A stretch of 42,406 nt of DNA, from contig JAKVKZ010000022.1 of the NCBI GenBank assembly GCA_022484565.1, forward strand, positions 1-42,406, in the 5' to 3' direction. Below, piece by piece: positions 15,485 to 25,058 of this stretch. The DNA is from Muribaculaceae bacterium (GTDB lineage Bacteria > Bacteroidota > Bacteroidia > Bacteroidales > Muribaculaceae). The notes beneath the pieces were generated by a model. It saw only the letters and a list, made by a program, of their open reading frames with translations, was not told the origin of the DNA and did no database searches. Position 1 is the first letter of the stretch; the number at the start of each line of letters is the position of its first letter. The position numbers and the translations under genes were made by a program.

Positions 15485-16846
15485 ATGATTATGAAAATAA
15501 AATCCATTCTCACTGTTCTTTTGTTGACGGTCTCGCTATGCGCTTTTGCCGTTGCGCCTTCTTCTGCGAAAAAATCTCAAAAACAGACTTCTTCTCAAGC
15601 TGCCAAGCCGGCTAAAGCCGCTAAAAGGGCTGCTGCCAAGGAGGTTGATAGTGATGTTGCTGGCTACTCCACTGTGGCTGGTAGCCGCCTCACTCCGCTC
15701 ACTGCCGCTGAAGAAAAATATATGGAATACGACTTTAAGGGTGCAAGCGATATTATCGACCGCTACATTGCCAAGCAGAAAGCTGCAAAGCAGCAGGTTC
15801 ATTGGGAAACCACCCAAATGGAATGGCGTGCTAAGCAGGCTCAAATCATGCTTGGCCATGTCGAAAAGATTGCTGTCATCGATAGTTTCGTTGTTGATAA
15901 GGATTCGTTCTTTCAGGCTTACAAGATTTCTCCCGAAACTGGCACTCTAAGCAATGTTGATGTGCTGCCTGAAGAAAAGCCTACCAACAGCACCGTGGTT
16001 TTCACTTCTGCCAATAAAGGCCGCATGATGTGGGCCATGCCCGACACTAACGGCAAACTCCGTATCACCGAGACTAATAAGCTCACTGATGGCTCTTGGG
16101 ACAAATATGTGCAGGCTGGCAACATCCTTGGCGAAGGCGACCAGAACTATCCGTTCATGATGCCTGATGGCACCACTCTCTATTATGCCAGCAATGGCCC
16201 TACGTCGCTTGGCGGTTACGACATTTTCATCTCCCGCAAGGATCCTGACACTGGCGAATATCTCCAGCCGCAGAATATGGGCTTCCCGTATAATTCTCCC
16301 GCCGACGATTACCTGCTCGTTATTGATGAAAACACTGGTGTAGGCTGGTGGGCTACCGACCGCAATCAAATCGTTGGCAAACTTACAATTTATGTGTTTG
16401 TCACTAACGAAACCCGTCAGAATTATGATGCTGCCGACCCTAATATCATCGACCTCGCTTCTCTCACAAGCATAAAGATGACTCAAACTCCTGGCGTTGA
16501 TTATTCCGCTAAACTCGAGCAGATTGAGAATATCGGCAAAAAGCCGGAGCCTAAAAAGAATGAATTTGAATTCAATGTCAAGAATGGCGTTGTTTACTAT
16601 AACATGAGCGATGTGAAGACCGACGAGGGTAAAAGCCTTATGACTCAATGGCTCACTGCCACAAAGCAGCAAAAGAGTGATGAGCGCACGCTCAAAGCTC
16701 TCCGCAAGGAATTTTCCGTTGCGGGCGACACTGACAAGGCGTCTCTCCAGAATGAAATCACCACTACTGAAAATGCCGTTGAATCTCGTCGTGCCGAAAT
16801 CGACCGCCTCGCGAATGCTATCCGTCAGGCTGAACTTAACAATTGA
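15485..16846 (+). CDS. Exported PD40-repeat envelope protein with coiled-coil tail
   Basis: A 453-residue protein (start 15485, or the ATG at 15491). After a signal peptide (about 1-25) comes a Lys/Ala/Gln-rich stretch (about 26-55, e.g. AAKPAKAAKRAAAKEV), a helical part with TPR-like character (about 70-130), and PD40-type propeller blades (about 130-310) with DGTTLYYASNGPTSLGGYDI, FPYNSPADDYLLV and WWATDRN. The same blades are found in PD40-TPR-OmpA proteins such as the PorE type linked to T9SS and gliding, but here the OmpA peptidoglycan-binding domain is missing; instead the last 75 residues are a probable coiled coil (DERTLKALRKEF to NAIRQAELNN). It may be a scaffold in the periplasm. 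It has a strong promoter and precedes floA by 40 bases. Confidence 0.75.
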   Translation: MIMKIKSILTVLLLTVSLCAFAVAPSSAKKSQKQTSSQAAKPAKAAKRAAAKEVDSDVAGYSTVAGSRLTPLTAAEEKYMEYDFKGASDIIDRYIAKQKAAKQQVHWETTQMEWRAKQAQIMLGHVEKIAVIDSFVVDKDSFFQAYKISPETGTLSNVDVLPEEKPTNSTVVFTSANKGRMMWAMPDTNGKLRITETNKLTDGSWDKYVQAGNILGEGDQNYPFMMPDGTTLYYASNGPTSLGGYDIFISRKDPDTGEYLQPQNMGFPYNSPADDYLLVIDENTGVGWWATDRNQIVGKLTIYVFVTNETRQNYDAADPNIIDLASLTSIKMTQTPGVDYSAKLEQIENIGKKPEPKKNEFEFNVKNGVVYYNMSDVKTDEGKSLMTQWLTATKQQKSDERTLKALRKEFSVAGDTDKASLQNEITTTENAVESRRAEIDRLANAIRQAELNN

Positions 16847-16886
16847 TTGTTTTATCCCACATTTGAAATAATAACATCTTATAGAA

Positions 16887-17879
16887 ATGGAATTAACAGT
16901 ATTATTGATTGCGGCTGTATCTTTTGTCGTACTTCTTATTTTCTTTTACTATGTGCCGTTCTTTTTGTGGATTTCGGCGATAGTTTCTGGTGTTAACATC
17001 TCGCTTATCCAGCTCTTTTTGATGCGGATTCGTAAAGTTCCTGCAAATGTCATTGTCCGCGCCATGATTGAGGCGCACAAGGCTGGTCTTAATGGTGTCA
17101 CCCGCGATGACCTTGAGGCGCACTATCTTGCAGGCGGCAACGTTGAGAAGGTTGTTCATGCGCTTGTCTCGGCTGCAAAGGCCAATATCGACTTGGGCTT
17201 TAAGATGGCCACTGCTATCGACCTTGCCGGTCGCGATGTCTTTCAGGCTGTGCAGATGTCGGTTAACCCTAAGGTTATCGACACTCCTCCTGTCACTGCG
17301 GTTGCAAAGGATGGTATTCAGATGATTGCTAAGGCTCGTGTCACTGTCCGTGCCAATATCCGTCAACTTGTCGGTGGCGCTGGTGAGGACACCGTGCTTG
17401 CCCGTGTGGGCGAGGGCATTGTCTCTTCCATTGGCTCGGCTGAAAGTCACAAGTCGGTGCTTGAAAATCCCGACACTATTTCTAAGGTCGTCCTGAAGAA
17501 AGGTCTTGATTCCGGCACTGCTTTTGAAATTCTCTCTATTGATATTGCCGACATCGACATTGGCAAGAACATTGGCGCTACTCTCCAGATGGATCAGGCG
17601 CAGGCCGACAAGAATATTGCTCAGGCCAAGGCGGAGGAGCGTCGTGCCATGGCAATTGCCCTCGAACAGGAAATGAAGGCTAAGGCTCAGGAGGCCCGCG
17701 CAAAGGTCATTGAGGCTGAGGCTGAAGTGCCTTTGGCTATGGCTGAGGCTTTTCGCAGCGGCAATCTTGGCGTAATGGACTATATGAAAATAAAAAATAT
17801 TGAAGCTGACACATCTATGCGTGATGCTATTGCCGGACCGACATCTGGCGGACCCACCACAGCTCCAACTTCTAAATAG
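16887..17879 (+). CDS. floA: Flotillin-like protein FloA
   Basis: FloA organises ordered membrane microdomains at the inner membrane. The 330-residue protein has the family layout: an N-terminal hydrophobic hairpin (about 4-45), a PHB/SPFH-like domain (about 60-220) with [20 protein letters not shown] and [16 protein letters not shown], and a helical region rich in Glu/Ala repeats (about 225-285, [20 protein letters not shown]) of the flotillin type, then the conserved end [19 protein letters not shown]. The last 15 residues are Gly/Pro/Thr-rich and poorly conserved. It is of the UPF0365 (YqfA) length. It lies between the PD40 envelope protein and the CstA-type transporter, both membrane-related, and is probably expressed with them (gaps of 40 and 45 bases). 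Confidence 0.94.
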   Translation: MELTVLLIAAVSFVVLLIFFYYVPFFLWISAIVSGVNISLIQLFLMRIRKVPANVIVRAMIEAHKAGLNGVTRDDLEAHYLAGGNVEKVVHALVSAAKANIDLGFKMATAIDLAGRDVFQAVQMSVNPKVIDTPPVTAVAKDGIQMIAKARVTVRANIRQLVGGAGEDTVLARVGEGIVSSIGSAESHKSVLENPDTISKVVLKKGLDSGTAFEILSIDIADIDIGKNIGATLQMDQAQADKNIAQAKAEERRAMAIALEQEMKAKAQEARAKVIEAEAEVPLAMAEAFRSGNLGVMDYMKIKNIEADTSMRDAIAGPTSGGPTTAPTSK

Positions 17880-17924
17880 ACTAATTAATTAATTCAAAAA
17901 ATAGCTTTTTATTAACTTCCAAAA

Positions 17925-19379
17925 ATGTATTCTTTCTTAATCGCCTTGGCAGTTTTGATAGGCGGATATTTCACCTATGGCGTAATTGTCGAAAAGGTCT
18001 TTGGAGCCAATCCCAAAAAACAGACTCCTGCTTACGCTCTTCGTGATGGCGTTGACTATGTGCCGATGTCCACTTGGCGTGTTTTTCTTGTTCAGTTCCT
18101 CAATATTGCCGGCCTCGGCCCGATTTTCGGCCCGATTCTTGGCATTATGTATGGCACTTCTGCCTACATCTGGATTGCTATAGGAACAATTTTCGGTGGT
18201 GCCGTCCACGATTATTTTTCAGGCATGATTTCTTTGCGCAGCAATGGCATCTCTATCCCTGAGATTATCGGCAAACAGCTTGGTTTGCCTATTAAGCAGG
18301 TTATGCGCGTCTTTGCGCTTGTCACTTTGCTTCTTCTCGGCGCTGTGTTTGTCATTAATCCGGCAAAGCTCCTTTTCACTCTCACCGGCACTGTTTTCGG
18401 TTGGGGCTTGACTTTCTGGATTATCGTGATTTTCGTTTATTATGTGCTTGCCACTCTTTTGCCTATCGACAAACTTATTGGCAATCTATATCCTGTATTC
18501 GGTTTTGCTCTTCTTTTCATGGCTGTCGGCTTGTTTGTCTGCCTTTTCACTCATTCCGGCTCAATGCCTGAATTCACCGATGCAGGCGGGCTTTGCAATC
18601 GTCAATCGGGTTCTCCTATTTTCCCTGTGATGTTCATTTCCATTGCGTGCGGTGCTATTTCAGGATTCCATTCCACTCAATCGCCTCTTATGGCACGCTG
18701 CATCAAGAATGAGAAGTATGGCCGTCCTGTTTTCTATGGCGCTATGGTTGCCGAGGGCATTGTAGCTCTCATTTGGGCTGCTGCCACCATCACTTTCTTC
18801 AATAAGGATTACAGTGCTCTTGCCGTTTACCTTAAAGGTAATGAACCTGCAATTTTCGTCAACACTATTTGCCATGACTGGCTCGGCACTCTTGGCGGCA
18901 TTCTTGCTGTCCTCGGTGTTATTGCCGCGCCTATCACTTCTGGCGACACGGCTCTTCGCAGTGCCCGCCTCATTGTTGCCGACTTCTTGCATTACGACCA
19001 GTCAAAGGTTCTTAAGCGCATTATAATTTCTGTTCCTATCTTCGCTTTGGCTTTTGCCATCATGCAGATGAATTGGGAGATTATGTGGCGTTACTTCGCT
19101 TGGGCTAACCAGACTTTGGCCACATTCACCCTTTGGGCAATTGCGGTTTACATGGTTCGTGAGTGCCGAAAATATACTTATCTGATGTCGCTTATTCCTG
19201 CGGCTTTCATGACGGTTGTCACTATCACTTACATCATGTTCGCTAAGGAGGGACTTCAGTTGGATTATAATCTGTCGCTTGCGATTGCTGGCGTGGCAAC
19301 TGTAATTCTGCTTGTCTTGTTTGCAAGGTTTTTACATAAGCAAAGTAAGCAGGTTTTAAGGGATAATGTTCCAGTTTGA
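17925..19379 (+). CDS. cstA: CstA-family transporter (carbon starvation protein)
   Basis: CstA-type proteins import peptides or pyruvate when carbon is short. The 484-residue protein has about 13 membrane helices; the N-terminal CstA signature is plain: VPMSTWRVFLVQFLNIAGLG then PIFGPILGIMYG, and GAVHDYFSGMISLR, followed by SIACGAISGFHSTQSPLMARC and APITSGDTALRSARL. E. coli CstA has about 700 residues; this is the shorter form with a trimmed C-terminus known in Bacteroidetes and others. The stop overlaps the next gene, the PHP phosphatase, by 14 bases, so translation of the two is coupled. The substrate cannot be told from sequence. Confidence 0.9.
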   Translation: MYSFLIALAVLIGGYFTYGVIVEKVFGANPKKQTPAYALRDGVDYVPMSTWRVFLVQFLNIAGLGPIFGPILGIMYGTSAYIWIAIGTIFGGAVHDYFSGMISLRSNGISIPEIIGKQLGLPIKQVMRVFALVTLLLLGAVFVINPAKLLFTLTGTVFGWGLTFWIIVIFVYYVLATLLPIDKLIGNLYPVFGFALLFMAVGLFVCLFTHSGSMPEFTDAGGLCNRQSGSPIFPVMFISIACGAISGFHSTQSPLMARCIKNEKYGRPVFYGAMVAEGIVALIWAAATITFFNKDYSALAVYLKGNEPAIFVNTICHDWLGTLGGILAVLGVIAAPITSGDTALRSARLIVADFLHYDQSKVLKRIIISVPIFALAFAIMQMNWEIMWRYFAWANQTLATFTLWAIAVYMVRECRKYTYLMSLIPAAFMTVVTITYIMFAKEGLQLDYNLSLAIAGVATVILLVLFARFLHKQSKQVLRDNVPV

Positions 19380-20178
19380 TACTGTCACGGCTCACAGCCG
19401 TCTGTATAATTTCCATTCGCACACTCAATTCTGCGACGGACATGCTCCGATGGAGGATTTTGTGGTTGAAGCCATAGCCGAGGGTTTTACCGACTATGGC
19501 TTCAGTCCGCATTCCCCGATTCCTTTTCAGTCGTCGTGCAACATGAGCCGTGAGGCTGTTCCCGCATATCTTGCTGAATACAATCGTCTCAAATCGGTTT
19601 ATGGCGACAAAATCAACCTTTATGCCGCTATGGAGATTGATTACATCAATGGCGATTGGGGGCCTTCTTCCGCTTATTTCGATTCCATTCCGCTTGATTA
19701 TCGCATTGGCTCTGTTCATTTCATTCCTTCTTTCGATAATCCTGCCGAATTTGTTGACATCGACGGCAAATTTGTGAATTTCAAGGTTAAGATGGAAAAG
19801 TATTTCCATGGCGACATCCGCGCTGTTGTCGAGAGTTTCTTTCGGCAGACTCAAGCCATGATTGCTGCCGGTGGATTTCAGATTATCGGTCATTTCGACA
19901 AGATAGGGCACAATGGCGGCCATTATCAGGAAGGCATCGAGGATGAGCCTTGGTTTGAGCGTCTTTTCATGGACACTTTTAATGCCATTATGGACCATCA
20001 TCTCATTGTCGAGGTCAACACTAAGGCCTGGGACGTTCATCATCGCTTTTTCCCGAATCTCAAGTATTTCGACCTGCTTCGCCGTTACGATGTGCCGATT
20101 CTCGTCAATTCCGATGCGCATTATCCCACTGCCATCAATGCCGGTCGCGACGATGCCATGCGCCTTCTTCACTTATAG
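19366..20178 (+). CDS. PHP-domain histidinol-phosphatase family protein
   Basis: A 270-residue protein of the PHP metal-dependent phosphoesterase fold. Metal-binding motifs are in place: NFHSHTQFCDGHAP near residue 14, AAMEIDYI, IGSVHFIP, IIGHFDKI, and VNSDAHYPTAIN near the C-terminus. These are the marks of the HisJ/HisK histidinol-phosphatases, which remove phosphate from L-histidinol phosphate in histidine synthesis. No other his genes lie near, so the substrate in this organism could differ. Its ATG (19366) is inside cstA, with a 14-base overlap; no function-based link between the two is known to me. A promoter for metA begins just after the stop. Confidence 0.85.
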   Translation: MFQFDTVTAHSRLYNFHSHTQFCDGHAPMEDFVVEAIAEGFTDYGFSPHSPIPFQSSCNMSREAVPAYLAEYNRLKSVYGDKINLYAAMEIDYINGDWGPSSAYFDSIPLDYRIGSVHFIPSFDNPAEFVDIDGKFVNFKVKMEKYFHGDIRAVVESFFRQTQAMIAAGGFQIIGHFDKIGHNGGHYQEGIEDEPWFERLFMDTFNAIMDHHLIVEVNTKAWDVHHRFFPNLKYFDLLRRYDVPILVNSDAHYPTAINAGRDDAMRLLHL

Positions 20179-20193
20179 TTCTCTGCTGTCTCC

Positions 20194-20224
20194 TTTCATT
20201 TTATCATATTTTTCGCTACTTTTG
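20194..20224 (+). promoter_or_regulatory. Promoter of metA
   Basis: TTTC at 20194-20197, 19 bases, then TACTTTTG at 20217-20224 (perfect -7 box). The leader is about 25 bases and holds AAGGA at 20241-20245, nine bases before the ATG, one of the few Shine-Dalgarno-like sites in the window. Confidence 0.65.
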
Positions 20225-20254
20225 CACAATTATTAAAAGAAAGGATTTTACATT

Positions 20255-21172
20255 ATGCCAGTTCGTGTGCCTTCGTCCCTGCCTGCGGTTGAGACGTTAC
20301 GTAATGAAAATATATTTGTGATTGATGAGCAGCGCGCATCTTCTCAGGACATTCGTCCTCTGCGCATTGCCATTCTCAATCTCATGCCGCTTAAGATTCT
20401 CACCGAGACGGATTTGTTGCGCCTGCTCTCCAACACACCGCTTCAAATTGAACTTGACTTTATCGATGCGGATTCTCACGTCTGCAAGAATACTCCCCGC
20501 GAGCACATCGAGGCTTTTTACAAGAAATTCGACGACATCAAGCATAACAATTACGATGGTTTCATCATCACTGGTGCGCCTGTTGAAAAGGTTGATTTTG
20601 AGGAAGTTGATTATTGGCCTGAATTGAGTGAGATTTTCGATTGGGCCAAGTCGCACGTCACTTCCACTCTTTATATCTGTTGGGCTGCTCTTGCCGGAAT
20701 GTACTATCATTATGGCGTGCCCAAGCATGTTTTGCCGAGCAAGATTTCTGGCGTTTTCCAGCATCGTGTTTACGACAAGCAAAATCCTATTTTCCGTGGC
20801 TTCGACGATGTGTTTTATGCTCCTCACAGCCGTCACAGCACTGTCCTCAAGGAGGATGTGCTGAAAGTTCCCGAACTTAGCATCATTTCTGAGAGTGACG
20901 AGGCTGGCATCTATATGGTTATGGCCCGCAATGGCCGTGAGTTCTACATTATGGGCCATTCCGAGTATTCGCCTATGACTCTCGATTTCGAGTATCACCG
21001 CGACCTTGAAAAGGGGCTGAATCCGCACATTCCAAGCCATTATTATCCCGACGATGATCCTTCAAGGCATCCAATTGTCCGTTGGCGTGCCCATGCCAAT
21101 CTGCTTTTCACTAATTGGCTCAACTATTTCGTTTATCAGGAAACTCCTTACGATATTCGCAACATCAAATGA
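20255..21172 (+). CDS. metA: Homoserine O-acetyltransferase, MetA type
   Basis: MetA-family enzymes acylate L-homoserine at the start of methionine synthesis. The 305-residue protein has the nucleophile C142 ([10 protein letters not shown]) and the pair H235/E237 (MGHSEYS), which numbers exactly as in studied MetA proteins. Residue 111 is Glu ([13 protein letters not shown]); from the literature Glu111 goes with acetyl-CoA and Gly111 with succinyl-CoA, so O-acetylhomoserine is the predicted product in spite of the usual name homoserine O-succinyltransferase. Length is standard. No SAM riboswitch is visible in the short leader. The stop TGA overlaps the ATG of the U32 gene (ATGA), so the two are coupled. 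Confidence 0.94.
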   Translation: MPVRVPSSLPAVETLRNENIFVIDEQRASSQDIRPLRIAILNLMPLKILTETDLLRLLSNTPLQIELDFIDADSHVCKNTPREHIEAFYKKFDDIKHNNYDGFIITGAPVEKVDFEEVDYWPELSEIFDWAKSHVTSTLYICWAALAGMYYHYGVPKHVLPSKISGVFQHRVYDKQNPIFRGFDDVFYAPHSRHSTVLKEDVLKVPELSIISESDEAGIYMVMARNGREFYIMGHSEYSPMTLDFEYHRDLEKGLNPHIPSHYYPDDDPSRHPIVRWRAHANLLFTNWLNYFVYQETPYDIRNIK

Positions 21173-23016
21173 TTTCTATGCCCCAAAAGCGTAAAATAGA
21201 ACTTCTTGCGCCTGCCCGCACTGCCGGCACTGCTATCGAGGCTGTCCGTCATGGTGCTGATGCTGTCTATATTGGTGCTGACCAGTTTGGAGCGCGGTCG
21301 TCTGCCTGCAATTCTGTAGCCGACATTCGTCGAGCTGTGGATTTTGCTCACCAGTTCAATGCCCGCGTTTTTGCCACTGTCAACACTGTCCTTTTCGATG
21401 ATGAGTTGCTTCAGGCTGAAAAGCTTATCCGAAGTCTTTACGTTGCCGGTGTCGATGCGCTTATTGTGCAGGACATGGGCATTCTTCGCCTCGACATTCC
21501 GCCGATTGCTCTTCATGCCAGCACTCAATGCGACATCCGCACGCCCGAAAAGGCGCGTTTTCTTCAGTCAGTCGGTTTTTCCCGTCTGATTCTTGCCCGC
21601 GAACTCACTTTCGATGAAATTCGTGCCATCACTGATGCTGTCACAATTCCTGTCGAGACTTTCATTCATGGTGCGCTTTGCGTGAGTTATAGTGGCCGTT
21701 GCCAAATCAGTCAGTCGGTCCGTGGCCGCAGTGCCAACCGTGGCGAATGTGCGCAGTTTTGCCGTCTTCCTTACGATTTGGTCGATGGTGATGGCAACGT
21801 TCTGCAACGTGATAAGCATCTTCTTTCTCTTCGCGATCTCAATATGAGCGACAGCCTTCCGCAGTTGCTCGATGCCGGTGTCTCGTCTTTCAAGATTGAG
21901 GGCCGTCTGAAAAGCGATGCTTATGTCAAGAATGTGGTTGCCTATTATCGCAAGGCCATCGATGGCTTGATTTCCGCTGATTCCGGCAAGTATGAGCGTG
22001 CTTCCGTGGGCGATGTCTCCTTGACCTTCAATCCTGATTTGTCGAGCAGTTTCAATCGCTCTTTCACCAGCTATTTCGCTCTTTCACGCCGTCCGGCCAA
22101 TGGTTTCCGCATGGCTTCCGTCAGCACTCCCAAGTCTTTGGGCGAGTATGTCGGCCCTGTCACTCGTGCCTCTGGGCGCGATGTCAAGGTTGCAACCCGT
22201 CTAAAGTTGCACAATGGCGATGGTTTCAGCTATTTCGACCGTAAGGGCGAATATTCAGGTTTTCGTGCCAATCGTGCCGAAGGCAACATGATTACTGCCG
22301 CTTCTCCTCTCCAAATTCCTGTTGGCGCGGAAATTTACCGTACTTTCAATAAGGATTTCGACGACATCCTTTCCCGACCGTCGTCCGCTCGACGCATTCC
22401 GCTTGATGCCGCTCTTTCTTTGCATGGCAATGTGGTTTCTTTGTCTTTGTCCGATGTTCGTGGCAATCGTATTTCTTGTTCCGAGGTTCTTCAGCAGGTT
22501 GCAGCCTCCAATTCTCCGCAGGGCGATGTTCAGCGTGCAGTCCTTGCCAAGTTGGGCACAACCGTCTATTCGCTTCGTGATGCTGCCGTTTTGCCCGATG
22601 TATTCATTCCTTCGTCATTTCTCACTGCTTTGCGTCGTCGAGCTGTTGATTTGCTTGATAGGGCACAGGTCATTTCCTATACGTTCCGTTATCGTCTTCC
22701 CGAGGATGCCGATGCGGTCTATCCGTCTGATTCGCTTGTCTATTCCGATAATGTTTCCAACGCTTTGGCTGAAAAGTTCTATCGTTCTCATGGCGTTCAG
22801 TCCATTCAGCCGGCTCTTGAAACTGGCAAAGTCAATCTCGATGCTGGTTCTCCAGTCATGCACACTCGTTATTGCATCCGTCGCGAATTGGGCGCATGCC
22901 GTCTCGATTCTTCCGCAAGTCAATTGCCTGAACAGCTGTTTCTTGTCAACGACAACATTCGCTTCTCCGTCGTTTGCGATTGTTCCCGTTGCGAAATGTT
23001 CATCTGCCGAACTTGA
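21169..23016 (+). CDS. U32-family peptidase-like protein (RlhA/YdcP group)
   Basis: A 615-residue protein from the ATG at 21169 that overlaps the metA stop as ATGA; the frame runs open back to 21115 inside metA, and a second ATG stands at 21178. The N-terminal half is a TIM-barrel with [31 protein letters not shown] and the U32 signature [17 protein letters not shown] near residue 165, followed by [15 protein letters not shown]; these Cys probably hold an iron-sulphur cluster. The middle and C-terminal parts correspond to the collagenase-like DUF3656 region of the long U32 proteins, and the protein ends in a second Cys group ([12 protein letters not shown]). The E. coli member, RlhA (about 650 residues), hydroxylates C2501 of 23S rRNA with prephenate-linked chemistry; this is the likely role here, by family only. 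Confidence 0.85.
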   Translation: MISMPQKRKIELLAPARTAGTAIEAVRHGADAVYIGADQFGARSSACNSVADIRRAVDFAHQFNARVFATVNTVLFDDELLQAEKLIRSLYVAGVDALIVQDMGILRLDIPPIALHASTQCDIRTPEKARFLQSVGFSRLILARELTFDEIRAITDAVTIPVETFIHGALCVSYSGRCQISQSVRGRSANRGECAQFCRLPYDLVDGDGNVLQRDKHLLSLRDLNMSDSLPQLLDAGVSSFKIEGRLKSDAYVKNVVAYYRKAIDGLISADSGKYERASVGDVSLTFNPDLSSSFNRSFTSYFALSRRPANGFRMASVSTPKSLGEYVGPVTRASGRDVKVATRLKLHNGDGFSYFDRKGEYSGFRANRAEGNMITAASPLQIPVGAEIYRTFNKDFDDILSRPSSARRIPLDAALSLHGNVVSLSLSDVRGNRISCSEVLQQVAASNSPQGDVQRAVLAKLGTTVYSLRDAAVLPDVFIPSSFLTALRRRAVDLLDRAQVISYTFRYRLPEDADAVYPSDSLVYSDNVSNALAEKFYRSHGVQSIQPALETGKVNLDAGSPVMHTRYCIRRELGACRLDSSASQLPEQLFLVNDNIRFSVVCDCSRCEMFICRT

Positions 23017-23061
23017 CCATATTTGGAATAGAACCTGACCATCTTTTGCAATGGAAGCAGT

Positions 23062-24120
23062 CTATTTCTTCATCTTAAATAGCATTCCGCCAATATTGTC
23101 GCATTTAGCACCCGTCACCGATGCGAGGCAGCTTGCCTCGTCAGCCATGTATAATGCTCCGAGGAATGCGAATATCAATGCCTCTTTGTAGTCGATTATC
23201 TGCTTTTCTGGTATCACTGTTTCGCAGCCTGTCAGCGCGTCGATTCTCTCTATCAGGAATTTGTTGAATGCTCCGCCGCCTGTTATCAGCATTTTTCCGT
23301 TTTTTGCCACTTTTGCTATCTGCATTGCGGCATGTTCGTAGTATGTGCGAAGCATGTCTTCCAGTTTCATCCCTTTGCTTTCCAGCATCGGATATATGAT
23401 TTCCTCCACCCATTCGCGTCCAAGCGATTTTGGCCCGTCTTGGTTGTAATAGGGCAGGGCGTTTAGTTCGTCGAGCAACTTTTGGTCAACTTTACCTTTT
23501 TTGGCGATTTCTCCGTCTTTGTCGAATTCCAGCCCGATTTGCCTGCTGTAATGGTTGATTACGTAGTTCACTGGACTTATGTCGAATGCAATCCTTTTCC
23601 CGTCTTTTTCAAATGATATGTTCGAGAATCCGCCTATGTTCAGGCAATAGTCGTAGTCGCCGAATAGCAGTCTGTCGCCTATTGGCACAAGTGGTGCGCC
23701 TTGACCTCCAAGCATTATGTCGAGCCTTCTGAAGTCCGACACTGTGTCGATGCCTGTTTCAGCTGCAATGGCTGCTCCGTCGCCTATTTGGAACATTATC
23801 CGCTTTTGCGGCTCATGGAATATTGTGTGTCCGTGCGAAGCTATTATGTCAGGTTTCACTCCATATTCTTTCATGAACTCGTTCACTCTCTCTCCAAGGA
23901 ATTTTCCGTATTCGCAATGGAATGTCACGAATTCAAGTGCGCTCATCTCTTGGGCTTTTGTTCCCAGTTTCTCTTTCATGTCCTCGGGATATGAATAGCC
24001 TTTTGCGCAGTCTATTTTGAAGTTCCATTTGCCTTCATTCTTCGTGAATGTGGCGCAGCACACGTCAAGTCCGTCAAGCGATGTCCCCGACATCAGTCCA
24101 ATTGCCTGTATTGTTTTCAT
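23062..24120 (-). CDS. anmK: Anhydro-N-acetylmuramic acid kinase
   Basis: AnmK opens the anhydro ring of 1,6-anhydro-MurNAc and phosphorylates it, giving MurNAc-6-phosphate for recycling of wall sugars. The 352-residue protein has the ATP/substrate signature GLMSGTSLDGLD at the start, SHGHTIFH, the metal/phosphate loop NIGGFSNIS, and the adenosine motif LITGGGAFNKFL near the end, as in the AnmK family (about 370 residues in E. coli). The gene follows the nitrilase with two bases between stop and start, so they are one operon. The convergent U32 gene ends 45 bases away; I see no strong hairpin in that gap. Source molecules could come from the MltF-like enzyme of this window. Confidence 0.93.
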   Translation of the reverse strand: MKTIQAIGLMSGTSLDGLDVCCATFTKNEGKWNFKIDCAKGYSYPEDMKEKLGTKAQEMSALEFVTFHCEYGKFLGERVNEFMKEYGVKPDIIASHGHTIFHEPQKRIMFQIGDGAAIAAETGIDTVSDFRRLDIMLGGQGAPLVPIGDRLLFGDYDYCLNIGGFSNISFEKDGKRIAFDISPVNYVINHYSRQIGLEFDKDGEIAKKGKVDQKLLDELNALPYYNQDGPKSLGREWVEEIIYPMLESKGMKLEDMLRTYYEHAAMQIAKVAKNGKMLITGGGAFNKFLIERIDALTGCETVIPEKQIIDYKEALIFAFLGALYMADEASCLASVTGAKCDNIGGMLFKMKK

Positions 24121-24122
24121 GT

Positions 24123-24935
24123 TTAATCGTCTTTATATTCTGTCAATTCAAATTTGTCTGCATCTTTCCATGCTGGAAAATGTTGTCTGAATTTTTCCAG
24201 TGCTTCGCGGCTCAATTCTGCGTTTATTGCTGGTGTCGCGCCTTCGCGCTTTGCAATTACTTCGCCCTTGAAGTCCACAATCATTGAATCGCCCGTGAAT
24301 TCCAGCCCGTTTATGTCTGTTCCGCAGCGGTTCACTCCACACACGTAGCAGCCGTTTTCAATTGCTCTTGCCTTCAGCAGTGTTTTCCAAGCCTCAATTC
24401 TATCTTTTGGCCAGTTTGCCACCACTATCAGCACATCATATTTATTGTCGGTGTTTCTGCACCACACCGGGAATCTCAGGTCGTAGCACACCACTATCAT
24501 TATGTTCCATCCGCGGTAGCGAAGCACTTCCGGCTTTTTCTTGCCTTCTTTGAATGTCAACCTTTCACCGCCCATTCTGAACAGATGGTGCTTGTCGTAG
24601 AAATTCTCGTCGCCGTTCGATTCCACCATGAATGCGCGGTTGAAGAATAGCCCTGCCGTCCGTGCCAAATAGCTCCCTGCTATTGCCGTATTGTGCTCCT
24701 CTGCAATTCTGTGCAGTGCCTGCATCGTCGCGTCGGTGTTCTTTTCTGCAAGATTTGCCACTGCCTCATGGTCTTCTGCTATGAATCCTGTCGTGAACAG
24801 TTCCGGCAGCACTATCAAGTCCGTGTTGTAGGGCACAAACCGCAGTGATTCCTCAAACTGGTTCATGTTGGCTTTCTTGTTTTCCCACACCACGTCGGTC
24901 TCTATCAATGATATTTTCAAATCGTTTGCGAACAT
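24123..24935 (-). CDS. Nitrilase-superfamily amidohydrolase, omega-amidase (YafV) type
   Basis: Omega-amidases hydrolyse alpha-ketoglutaramate and alpha-ketosuccinamate, toxic by-products of glutamine transamination. The 270-residue protein has the Glu-Lys-Cys triad E45 (VLPELFTTGF), K115 (FYDKHHLF) and C150 (VVCYDLRFPVW), and the sequence RFPVWCRN that marks the YafV/NIT2-like group. The ATG at 24935 follows a purine-rich AAAGGAAG sequence. It is the first gene of an operon with anmK (gap of two bases). Why an amide-clearing enzyme is coupled to amino-sugar recycling is not obvious; a repair role is the usual explanation for this family. Confidence 0.88.
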   Translation of the reverse strand: MFANDLKISLIETDVVWENKKANMNQFEESLRFVPYNTDLIVLPELFTTGFIAEDHEAVANLAEKNTDATMQALHRIAEEHNTAIAGSYLARTAGLFFNRAFMVESNGDENFYDKHHLFRMGGERLTFKEGKKKPEVLRYRGWNIMIVVCYDLRFPVWCRNTDNKYDVLIVVANWPKDRIEAWKTLLKARAIENGCYVCGVNRCGTDINGLEFTGDSMIVDFKGEVIAKREGATPAINAELSREALEKFRQHFPAWKDADKFELTEYKDD

Positions 24936-24982
24936 TTCTCGGCTTCCTTTCTTTTTTTGTTGACTTCTTAAAAAACAATCAA

Positions 24983-25030
24983 CCCGAAACCCTCATCAAG
25001 ATTCTTCCATCTCTCCGACTTGGTTTCGGG
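24983..25030 (-). terminator. Terminator of the 122-residue protein gene
   Basis: CCCGAAACC (24983-24991) and GGTTTCGGG (25022-25030) pair perfectly, with a second short CAAG/CTTG pair inside the loop. On the minus strand it is followed, after a few bases, by TTTTTT. It lies just after the stop at 25059. Confidence 0.7.
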
Positions 25031-25058
25031 CTATTATAATAACGTTACAGCCTGCCTT

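Noticed and set aside
15947-16672. 241-codon minus-strand ORF opposite the PD40 protein
   Set aside because: The plus strand encodes recognisable PD40 blades; the antisense reading has no motif and no promoter.
19243-20172. 309-codon minus-strand ORF
   Set aside because: It mirrors the PHP phosphatase, whose metal motifs prove the plus strand; the antisense frame is open because of pyrimidine-ending codon bias.
21115-21168. Upstream extension of the U32 gene inside metA
   Set aside because: It would begin at a TTG within metA coding sequence and adds residues unlike the family; the ATG at 21169 overlapping the metA stop is the natural start.
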